64,000 nt of DNA. It comes from Magicicada septendecula. Its lineage: Eukaryota; Arthropoda; Insecta; Hemiptera; Cicadidae. The notes under the pieces were generated by a model. The model saw nothing but the letters and a program-made list of their open reading frames with translations. It did not search any database and was not told where the DNA came from. Position numbers and translations under genes: made by a program. Positions 54,564-64,000 of the stretch are shown piece by piece; the stretch's first letter is position 1, and each line of letters opens with the position of its first letter. The DNA is taken from positions 253,621,542-253,685,541 of the forward strand of contig CM068375.1 in the NCBI GenBank assembly GCA_034769895.1. Direction: 5' to 3'.

Positions 54564-57287
54564 CATATGCGTGTATACACAAAAAGAAAAAAATAGGGGT
54601 CTTGGCAATTTATACATACATGACAGAACAAAACAATATTTATAGCTAGAACCCCTCCAAAAACGATAATCACAATCGCGTATTTCACTCTTTTAGTTCG
54701 GATAAGTGTTTACAGATAAGACATTGGTAAAATCTTGACCAATGTTTGAAATATAGTAACAGATCTTTTCATCATTTGGTTTGTTTAAAAATAGATATAT
54801 TTTTTATGATTTAATGTCAACAATAAAGAAGCGTGATCTCGGTAAAGTAAAAGGGGCATTCAGCGCAAATTACCCTCTGAATATGAGCAGCAAAACTGAT
54901 ATAAAGTATCATGGGGTGTCTACTTAAAATTACTTAACCTAACCTTACATTAATCTTGGCCCCCCCAAAAATATATTCTATATTCGCCACTGACTCCATG
55001 TATCTTCTGAAACATTTTAACAACCATGTTACTCCACAACTAAACACATTTTACATTTATTCATTTATTATTATTATCAAGTTTAAATCTCATAAAATCA
55101 TTTAAATTCATTAGAAAAATTCAATTATACAACATTAATTAATTAATTAATCTCAAATTCTTTAATTCAATCAATTGTTCAAAACACAAATTATTTTAAT
55201 TACCTTACTCCAAAATAATTACAATTCATTTATTATCACCTTCATAATTATTCTCGTTATTTATTTAGTCTGCCAAAATATTATTATTATTATTATTAAA
55301 CCAATTTCTACTACATACACACATTGTTTACATCAAATACCTTTTACACCACAAACACAATTAATTTCACTAAAATTTTATTTACAATTCTTTTACATTA
55401 TTTTTTTGTTTACCACACCTCATTTCATAACCTATCCAGGTCATAACCATAAACTAAAATATTTAAAATGTCCATTCCCTGAATTTTTATTTAACCCCCA
55501 TCATCATATAATAATCTGATGTATTTATATCACAACTTGTTTTTATCGACATACATTACATTATAATTATTATTGTAAAGACTACTTTCGTTAATTATAT
55601 TGATACAGTAATTAACTACATATTTGTCTCCCATTATTTCATAAAGCCCGTCTACATTGGTAATTTTAGTTCTGTTTCCATCAGTATTTTTGGTTAGCAT
55701 AAGGTAAGTTATTTTATCATTATACTCCTCCACTATATCAATTACATCATAAGGTAAGTGTTTATCGTCTACAACAGTATCATCAAAATAATCATCCATC
55801 TCTATTTCACAAGGTAAGTATTTTATATCATCTATTTCCTTCAATTCTAACCTCTCTTTCAACTTTTTATAACTCCTACTTAACGTAAATAACTCTATTT
55901 CCTCATCTACAAACAACTCTCTCTCTAAATATCTCTCCACATCATAACACCTGTCACAACCCCCCTGACCTATTTCATACCACGCAAAGGGCACAACAAA
56001 CTTACTATATTTCTTGGCTCTTCCAAGAATATTACAACAAACTACTGGAGGAAACTCTGTCCTCATACAACACTTGGGGAAAACTTGCCCTTTGCCCACC
56101 TAACCTTTCATCAAGCTCTCTCTCAATCCCATTAACAACTACTACCTCATCACTAATTTCTACTCCTACTAAACTCTCATCATCACTATCATTATTCAAT
56201 GTATCACTCTCTGATACTACATTTTCAATTACATCACCATTTTTAATTATATCATTGTTATCGCTTACTTCACTAGTAGATTTACTACCGTAATTACCAC
56301 TTACCTTGTTATTAATTATCTGAATTGCTTTACTTTTAACCTGTTCCTCTACTGACCCTTTCACTTGTTCTTTAAATGTATAGAAACACTCATTTATTTC
56401 GTTTACGATCTCACTCTTTATACCATTGACTCTGGTATTTATTTCATTAAACTTACTGTCATTAATATCAAAACGTACGTTAATCTCATTCAGCCGTTTA
56501 TTAATATTAACTTCAACTTTAACATTTTGTGTATTCATTTCATCAAAACGACTATTTATAACATCAAATTTGCTATTTTGAACTTCAAATTTAATATCGT
56601 TAACATCAAATCTATTATTCATATTCTCAGACATGGTTTTCATAAAGTTCATCATATCAGCTATTGTACACTCATTTTCTTTTATTTTAGTCACTATTGG
56701 AGTAGATTTTGCTTCTGCATTATTTATTATTACAGATTCGTCTATCAGGCTTGGAGTTGTCTCCATTCCTGAATCGTTTACATCATCTACTTCGCATAAA
56801 ACATTTTCTTTGCCCACATTCGGGTCTGAATGAATTTCTACCTCCCCCGTTACCGTACTGACTTTACTTTCACTATTTTCCATTTTTATAAATTTAATTA
56901 TTCTTTAATCAACTAGTTAATTACTTAGTTCTTATCTAAACAAAATCTCATAACTTTTACTCACTATATTTTACGTCTTAACCTCTAACCACAAATCTCA
57001 TAATTTTTTCTATTACCAAAACCGCCTACTATCACCACCTATTTCGTACTTCAAATCAGGCCTAAACCCATAGGAATTAATTCATTTGAGTTATACTGGC
57101 AGGGATCGCCATTTGTTACTTTCTATTTCTCCAACTTACCAATTTCCACCACGGTATTTCTACTTACCTCAAACAATACCTTTATGTACGCATCACACTT
57201 ACACGCCACCCTGACTTACCAAACACAGAAGATTCCAAATTATCTATAGGTCGCCACCAATATCTTTAAAGGGTAGATATGGAGACC
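54564..57287 (-). repeat. Right arm of large inverted repeat (element C, minus copy)
   Basis: Reverse complement of the left arm without the solo LTR. It starts inside the hAT element (54564-54992, followed by the complement of the CATGGAGT duplication at 54993-55000) and continues through the C untranslated region, ORFs and primer site into the LTR. The arms are nearly identical: only scattered differences are seen, such as Ser/Pro in the coiled-coil protein. Confidence 0.92.
55491..56883 (-). pseudogene. Element C orphan ORFs, right copy
   Basis: Begins ATG at 56883 (MENSESKVSTVTGE). ORF1 (283 codons to 56032) has an acidic N-terminus, a heptad-like region with FDVNDIKFEVQNSKFDVI-type repeats (about residues 85-165), and an acidic Ser/Asn-rich tail up to RASFPQVLYEDRVSS. 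ORF2 (56099-55530) overlaps it in another frame and carries CCNILGRAKKYSKFVVPFAW, GGCDRCYD and NDKITYLML. A TGA then precedes YKY...DDGG*. The same frame change and TGA occur in the left copy, so they predate the inverted duplication. Element D has a different break. The function is unknown. Confidence 0.75.
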
Positions 57288-57850
57288 TTAAAAACACTGT
57301 CACTTATTTACCAGGTTCGTTAGGCGAAATTTTTCATACGGGATAGGTGATGTTAACTTGGCGTAATAATTGACTTAACACACGGTTACGCTACTAATTC
57401 ATTTTATTGATATTCATTTTTTTAACTTTAATTTTCTGTTTGTAATTCTTTCAACATTCATCAAAAGTTTGATAATATTAGATGTTAAACATTCTAGCAA
57501 ATAAAATTGATTACTTCAACTATAGGTATACATTTTATATTGGTTGACAACTATCACCTTGCTTAAATGTTCTTTCTTTCAAAGCTTTTTGGTAGTCATT
57601 TTTACGGCTCCTTTTACTTTAAATTTAAATATACAAAGTATTGTTTATTGTCTCCTGGTTATAAAAAAAAATACATATTAAAAGAACAACTTAAACGCTA
57701 CTAAATTTTTTAAAAGCAACCCAGCTTGCGCATACTCTCATTCATTCATTATATTTAAATTTTCCCCTTTTACTTTAAATTTAGCGCTATATGAAATTTA
57801 GCATAATTAAAAAAGAAAGTTGCACTGGTACTTCTCTGTTCATTCTGTCG
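57114..57850 (-). repeat. LTR of element C, right copy (outer end undefined)
   Basis: On the minus strand it ends AAAGTAACA at 57114, before the primer site. Similarity to the D LTR (TTACGCC, CGCCTAACGAA, TTAAGTCAATTATTACG) extends to about 57,410. The LTR start could not be located; it may be displaced by the P-type element. No gene. Confidence 0.6.
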
Positions 57851-58440
57851 ACCACGTGTTGCACCAACACCTCCTCTACAAATGCCTCACAACACGCAAG
57901 TCACGTGATCACTTGGAGGTGAACGGAGGTGTATACATTCAACATGTCAACGTTCTAAACACGCGGCGACAGATGAGAACACTTATTATACACTAGACTG
58001 GGTCGAAAAAAATAAATATTTTTTTTTTCGGAACGCTTTAGTGCGGAAAAGTTGCCTATTGTAATAAGAAGAAAAACGGCATAAAAAAATTAAAATCGGT
58101 TAACATCTTCCGTTCGCGCATCGTACTTAAATTTATGAAAAATTGCAAAAATCACATTTTTGTAAATTTTTTAAGTTAGTTGAAACTTTTAAAATAAACA
58201 CGCTTTAGTTTTTTATGCTTGTTTTATGGTTTAAATAACCTAAATAAATTAAATTCTGATCAATAATCTAATTTTTTCCGTTCACGCAACGTCTTAGAAA
58301 AAACAGAAATTTACCAATATTTCGCAATTTTCTCTGTGCAACTCTTCGCTCGTTTTGCTAGAACAAAACGACCCAGAACTCACCACGTGGAGGTGGTTGC
58401 ACGTCGAGTTCCACCCACACCCTACCCAACCAGCCATCCA

Positions 58441-58800
58441 ATGATATACTTTATAATAATAATTATTTACAGAATTAAAAATATGTAACAGTTTTCAACA
58501 AGGCAAATCTTATATCTAACACACCAAATTAATACACTGAAAAGAATACATTAATATTACTCAAGGTATGAACGCAGCGACAGATGAGAACACTTATTAT
58601 ACACTGTGGTTGGGAATTAAGTTTATGGATAACAATATACCGGTACAAAATTATGTTTACATAATACAATGATATACTTTATAATAATGATTATGTACAG
58701 AATTAAAAATATGTAAGTTTTCAACAAGGCAAATCTTATATCTAACACACCAAATTAATACACTGAAAAGAATACGTTAATATTACTCAAGTTATGAACC
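58441..58800. repeat. 228-bp direct duplication downstream of the P-type transposase
   Basis: ATGATATACTTTATAATAAT at 58441 recurs at 58669 and matches for about 130 bp, to TATGAAC. GACAGATGAGAACACTTATT also occurs at about 57,969 and 58,572. No coding content. Confidence 0.8.
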
Positions 58801-58847
58801 TGTGAGTGGGGGTATCTGTCCACATACATATGCCCTTGCATAAGCAC

Positions 58848-61732
58848 CTACTTCGAGAAAATTATTGTTTTTCTTGTAGAACCACCACTCATTGAATGTG
58901 CATTATTTCTGGCTTTACAGTAGTTATTCAATAAAATATTTGTGCACTTCCAAATAATGTTACGATACAAAAATTCTTTAGTGTGATTTCTACATTCATT
59001 ACTAAATTCTATGAACTCATCAGCTGCCAGAATAATTCTCATTGTAACATCTGTAACATATTTACGATGATTATTTAAGCTCAAGAATTTTCTCTCCTTT
59101 TCTGGTTCCAACATTTTTCTTACTATGACATAAGTATATGTTACTAAATTGACAGCTACTTCTGTTGGATATTTCAAACCACCCCTATCAAGACTGTCAA
59201 TCAAATTATGATGATCACACCTTAAATTAATATCATTAAGTAACAGAAATTCTGCACAACACTCACAATTTAATTTCTTCATAAGGGAATGACAACAATA
59301 ACCTCCAATGTAGGTTAAAATACTCACATCAGAACAGGTGCTATCTAAGTCTGATTGTGTTACATTGAGTTCCCCTGTGAATGTCTGTGAAGAAGCAGTG
59401 GCGCAGTAATCATGATCCATTATTATTTCGTCCTCAACAAAATCATTAACTACAATTTTCCTACCATCAGAAATAGGCAATTCAATTGTAGACAATATTC
59501 TAATTTTCTTTTCAATTTCAAAGATTTGCCTTACAGAAATGTGATATTGACCACCTGCTAGCTGTCTGTATTGTCCAAACCTGGCTTCTAATGGATCAGT
59601 TTGAAACTTACCAGGCAGTAAATACGACCATTTCAGTTCTTGTGAACAAAACTCTACCAACTTTAGGAGACAACGAGTTGTGTGTAGAAGAGCTGTGTGT
59701 GTCTGCTTGGACAGTTTTCCATAGTTCAGACCTAAACCATGCCAATGTTCCAACCAATCTACAAATTTAATTAGAAAGGCCTTCCTCTCATCATCACTTT
59801 TATCAGTGAGTGGTTCCTGGAATTTATTGTTGTACCTTACACCTTTAAAGTGTGTCTTTACATTTACAATATGCCACCAAGTAGTTATTATTTTCAGAAA
59901 TTGAGCAGTACTTACATAAGATACTAGATTGTATTTCTCTCCTAGAACTAGTACACTGTTTGCTATATTGTCATTGAACAGCTGACATACAAATTTTACA
60001 TTTTGCCTTTCAAAACTTGTAGGCCAAAGAGCTTTAACTGTTAACCCATACCCATATTTCAAAAGTTTACCCCCTTCAATCTCAAACAAATCCCTTATTG
60101 TCTTGAAAGAGGCAACATTCTCCTTAGAAAAATCATCAAAGTCAGGAAAAACGAATTCCCTGTCATTTGTTTTCTGGTTGAGCCAATTGTTCCTGACACA
60201 TTTAAATAAATGCACAGAGTCAATAAGATAGAAAAGGGGCTTATCAGGAGATGCGGGATTACAATACTGGATCTTAAGTTCGGGCGGACTTGAAAATTTT
60301 GACATTGCCTTGCTATTGACAGCATTATTATCAGTAACCACTGCCAAAACAAATAAACCTATAGAGTCCAAACCAACAATAACTTTTGAAATGATACTAT
60401 GCAAACTGTCAGCTGTTATTTTTGATACAGGGAGAATATGAACAACTTCTTTTCTGGATGATAAAATAGTTTGGATCATAAACACTTGAGCAGATGAGGC
60501 GAGTGTGGAGTTATCTGCGCTTGATCCAACAACATTGCCCCCTTTGTAGTCCATGTATGGTTTTATATGGATTTCATCAACCATTAATATTACATACTTC
60601 TCATGTTTTTCAAAAGTTTGTGCTTTATGCTTTATGTACTCAAGGAAATATGTAGGATTTTGTTCAAGAATTGGGCTGCCATTTAAATTGGAACAAACTG
60701 TGTTCAAGGTGTTTACATGTGGTAATATTAAATGGCTGTGGTTTCTAATGAATTTGTATGCGTGAGGAGAAATAAGATGGAAAATTGAACAAAGGACAAT
60801 AAAGTTACGGTTATATTCTCTTCTATGTTTGGGAAGTAAACAAAGCTGTAACTGAGACTTTATGAATTGAAATGTAGGATTATGTTCTTCAAATGTAAAT
60901 TCTTCAATTAAACCTAGAACTATCTCATTCGCTGTACCTTTCACTTTATTGCCACAATCATCCCCTTTTATGAACATATGAACTTGTCTAAGTATGGAAT
61001 CAACTTCATTTGTACTTGTAATTTTGCCTGAGTTAACATCATTGAATTTAAACTGTAATAAAACCCCTTTCGAATAGACCTTTGAGGACATATTTTCTTC
61101 TATCACCACATATATCATACAGTGTGGTTGTACACACACATCGATATACATAAAAATAATTTGCGTTTGCTGTATAACACTACACCACCCATCAGGTATA
61201 GTCAGCACATTAATTTTATTTTTTAACTCTGAAAGGTTGGTCACTGAAATTCTATCTATGTATGAGGTATGACTTCTGATACTTTCTTCTGTTGCTTTCC
61301 TTACAGCTTCTGATTCTAACCTACTCCTCTTCCTATCTGGCTCTACTCTTGATGGACCAGGATTTGAAGACAAATATGAAGCACAATTTGGAAAGACACA
61401 GGGGATTGCATTCTCTGCAAGTTTTGGCTTTGAGAGGGGGGAAGTTAAAATTCTACCTGTCTTTGGACAAACTGCACTTGCTTCCCATAGAATATCATCG
61501 GCTTTGAAGTGTTTATGACACACCTAGTAAATGAAAAAAAGAATGAGTTTGTCATTGTAATGATGTATCTACACGCAATAACTAAATAATGTAATAATTG
61601 CTCTCACTAGCAAAGTACAGTATGCAGTCGCCTTCTTAAAAAGCCAGTAAATATTTATGAAACAAGAAAAGATGAATATATATCAACCTAAACTTTTCTT
61701 ATTATACACTTGAAACAAAAAAGGAGAAGAGG

Positions 61733-61766
<34 letters not shown>

Positions 61767-62319
61767 CTGTTAATGATTTCGAGGTTCGGTCATTAATTAT
61801 GAAAACTCAGTTTTGCGACGTTTCGAGATTTATTCTTCTCATAATCAATAATCAGACTGCCAGCGATATAAAATTTTAATAGTACCTAACTAGAAAGTTG
61901 TTCAGTATTCCTATACCTGTAAACTAATACAGTAAAGGAATACTGAACAACTTTCTAGTTAGGTACTATTAAAATTTTATATCGCTGGCAGTCTGTCAGA
62001 TAACTACATAACGCTAACACTATACAAATGTAATGTGTTATATGTGTATAAGTATGGAACAGTGATAAGTGTTTAGTGTAATGTGGTTGCTGTAGCTCAT
62101 CTCGCAGTTAATGTAAGTAAATAGTTATAGTAATGTATGACTTTACACACACCTATACACACTTACAAATAATATAATTGTAGTAAGACTATATTTTAAT
62201 GTTGTAGGCATGATTATGAGAAGAATAAATCTCGAAACGTCGCAAAACTGAGTTTTCATAATTAATGACCGAACCTCGAAATCATTAACAGTATAATAAT
62301 ACGGTCGATAATTAACATT

Positions 62320-62371
<52 letters not shown>

Positions 62372-62548
62372 GTATAGTATTATAATAACACTCACCACTG
62401 AATAATTAGTAATTGTGTATTCCTTCCTTGGGATTGCATGCAACCATTTTTTCTTCATAACCTCACTCCGAGGAAACTTAAACACATGAGCCTTATTATC
62501 AAGGTCGTAATTTCCTTTACACATTGGTACACAACACTTTAACACCAT
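58848..62548 (-). CDS. P-element/THAP9-like transposase, two exons, apparently intact (about 942 aa)
   Basis: Exon 1 is 62548-62396 and exon 2 is 61523-58848. The intron (62395-61524) begins GTGAGT and ends TTACTAG, phase 0. The join completes a THAP zinc finger: CCVPMC in exon 1 and VCHKHF in exon 2 (C-x4-C ... C-x2-H), followed by the AIPCVFPNC motif that usually ends THAP domains. The P-type transposase core in exon 2 has VILMVDEIHIKPYM near residue 365 (first Asp), AVVTDNNAVNSK near 449 (second), LIDSVHLFKCVRNNW, and TDPLEARFGQYRQLAGGQ near 695 (Glu). I see no stop or frameshift. P transposases bind their ends through THAP and cut and paste with GTP as cofactor. It could also be a domesticated THAP9-like gene, but the flanking inverted repeats argue for a mobile element. 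Confidence 0.85.
61766..62293. repeat. Nested foldback element in the P transposase intron
   Basis: Outer arms 61766-61848 and 62211-62293 are inverted copies (ACTGTTAATGATTTCGAGGT ... complement). An inner pair (61854-61911 and 61936-61994) forms a second hairpin of about 58 bp. TA microsatellites flank both sides (61744-61765 and about 62318-62368). The right arm reads TGATTATGAGA...TCTCGAAA, a hammerhead-like core with a GAGA/TCTC stem, which suggests a PLE-type origin. Confidence 0.85.
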
Positions 62549-62765
62549 TGTATACTGCTGTATTTATCAGGCCGAAATCACGAAACCAGCAACAGAAATG
62601 GAATTAACTAAACGTAAGTTATCACCAACTATTCAAACATCACATGGCAACTTGACTCGGGGCTCGGAATGTTCGCCTCATGGTGGTCACGTGACACACG
62701 ATTCTCTGACCGGTTGTGAGGCCTTAGTAGAGGGGGTATTGGTTGCACTCTGTAGATTTACTCAC

Positions 62766-64000
62766 TCACATGTCCGAAATTATGTTCTCGCTGTCTATTT
62801 TAACTTCCCAGTGGATCTATACATTTTATATTCATTTATACAATTTTTAAACACAATTTATTGGTCGGCCGACCCTAACTAGCTCGAGCGATGTTTTTAT
62901 TGACCACGCGTGGTCTGGAGTTCTATGTCGACTGCCCGGCAACTGCGAACCAGGCTCCCCACTTTTGCTGGTGGCTCAACAGGAAACGCACTGCCTTCAG
63001 GTTATGAATTTTTCGTCAACGTACAATATGTCTGGATTGTCCATGGGCCACTTGAGCTAGTGTTGTTAAACGGAGACGATATCAGAGGCTTTGGTGGGAG
63101 GAGCCTTTATTTGATTTCCGCCGTCTACAGAGCACGTGGCAAGGAAATCTTTATGCCTCGCCATTTTCTCAGCGTCGGTTCAGATTTTTTGTGCGTAGAA
63201 ACCGCGCTCCGTCGAGTGTATGCGCGTAGCTGTACATGACAAGCATTCAGTTTATAAACAAGTATCGCATTCTCCAGCTACACTCTGCTCAAAAAGGTAC
63301 GTCACGGTTCATTGTTTGAATAGAACCTTTTTACGTGGGACTTACAATGATACCGAATAAATTTAATAAAAATCGGTATGGAGAACCATACATGACTTCC
63401 ATATTCTAAGATTTATATTTAAAATAATTTTTGAAATGAAATATTACCATAGAAACTACTTCTTTCTACTTACTGCTTCAGCCTTAACCACAGTACTGTG
63501 GTCACTAACATATACCACCTCACGTTATCGCACTCGATTTTCACTGATGATGGAAGTCGATGGCATTGCTGAAACGTCTGGTTTCGTAGAAAACATTGGA
63601 CTACGGCCAAATATCCCGGGAAGGAATTTTAACAAAAACTACTTCTTTATTGCCGATAACGTTGTACACATATATATAAAAAATATGCATAAAATTAATG
63701 GCTTGTATAAGTTAATGATTGATCTCCATTAAGTAGTGCTCAAGTTTCCAAAGTTTTAATATTATGATGTCCGTAATTAAAACATCAGAGCAGGTTTAGT
63801 GTGTATGAGGGTACACCGTGGACAAAAATTTTCAATATTTCCTATTGAGCGTTGCTTAGAATAAAGCTGCGAATCTACAGTGTACGTTTCACAGAACAAA
63901 CACGTGGAAAAGAAGGAGCGCTCCGAAGTCACTCATGGACCCTCAGCATCTTGCAGAGGGTTCATTCCCTAAAGACGAAAAGTCTGTCTATGAATCGTTC
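62766..64000. other. No gene recognised
   Basis: 62,880-63,250 is more GC-rich and has a 109-codon frame (62910-63239) without recognisable domains. 63436-63732 holds another small frame without family features. At 63544-63574 CTGATGA...GAAA appears again, a weak hammerhead-like motif. I cannot support a gene here. Confidence 0.4.

Larger units (their letters stand above)
57852..62765 (-). mobile_element. P-element-type transposon (ends tentative)
   Basis: The transposase gene is bracketed by inverted similarity. The left side reads TTGCACCAACACCTCCTCTAC, then GCCTCACAAC and GTCACGTGA. The complement of 62,660-62,765 reads TGCAACCAATACCCCCTCTAC, then GCCTCACAAC and GTCACGTGA. These look like terminal and subterminal repeats. 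I could not find an 8-bp target duplication, so the exact ends are uncertain. 57,998-58,376 is a possible small insertion (CTGGGTCG...CGACCCAG), and 58,441-58,800 contains a 228-bp direct duplication. Confidence 0.6.

Noticed and set aside
57998..58376. Small DNA transposon with CTGGGTCG ends
   Set aside because: The inverted ends are only 8 bp and no target duplication is visible; kept as a note under the P-type element.
62910..63239. 109-codon ORF in a more GC-rich segment as a host exon
   Set aside because: No recognisable domain, splice context or codon pattern that separates it from chance.

Overview
This is a gene-poor, AT-rich stretch of a eukaryotic nuclear genome, most likely an insect or other arthropod. 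Support comes from the mix of mariner, P-element-type, pogo/Tigger, hAT, Penelope-like and Ty3/gypsy elements, and from a GT..AG intron inside the P-type transposase. I found no convincing host gene, tRNA or rRNA. Nearly every reading frame that can be recognised belongs to a transposable element, and elements are nested several layers deep.

Layout. 1-1.26 kb: 3' part of a Penelope-like element (reverse transcriptase, then GIY-YIG endonuclease). 1.26-3.8 kb: minus-strand remnant of a large LTR element. 5.09-6.45 kb: decayed mariner/Tc1-type element. 6.68-7.98 kb: mariner with an open DD34D transposase. 8.3-9.2 kb: pogo/Tigger relic. 9,944-28,761: Ty3-like element 'A', 18.8 kb, with 3.2-kb LTRs and a 4-bp target duplication. 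Its interior holds broken gag-pol, an 80-bp tandem array split by a Tigger-like insertion, a nested 3.0-kb solo LTR and a foldback element. 28,937-34,411: non-autonomous LTR element 'D' on the minus strand, carrying an unfamiliar ORF pair and no pol. 34.4-35.7 kb: LINE fragments. 36,434-43,433: Ty3-like element 'B', an internal-deletion derivative that keeps gag, protease and the start of RT. 43.4-57.3 kb: a large inverted repeat (2.7-kb arms, about 5.5-kb spacer) built from two copies of element 'C', a relative of D. The left arm is interrupted by a 2.9-kb solo LTR of family B, and a hAT element sits at the inner end. 58.8-62.5 kb: P-element/THAP9-type transposase gene, apparently intact, in two exons. 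62.6-64 kb: nothing recognised.

How the parts fit. A and B belong to one Ty3-like lineage: long LTRs running TGTAAC...GTTACA, a coiled-coil Gag with an Asn-rich tail and no visible zinc knuckle, pol in the -1 frame behind a T TTA AAC slippery heptamer at the end of gag, and small GTAAG...CTTAC hairpins in the 3' untranslated part. C and D share LTR features, an Arg-type primer-binding site and an orphan protein with a Cys-rich 'VPFAW' block; they lack pol and would need another element's enzymes. In five LTR types here (A, B, C, D and the solo LTR nested in A) the last 60-200 bp of the LTR contains an extra primer-binding-site-like sequence. That feature, the orphan C/D protein and the shared frameshift site are the observations I consider most worth following.

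Insertion order inferred from nesting: element C, then hAT into C, then the inverted duplication, then the B solo LTR into the left arm. Separately, element A was later invaded by the Tigger element and by a solo LTR. All sequence comparisons were made by eye.
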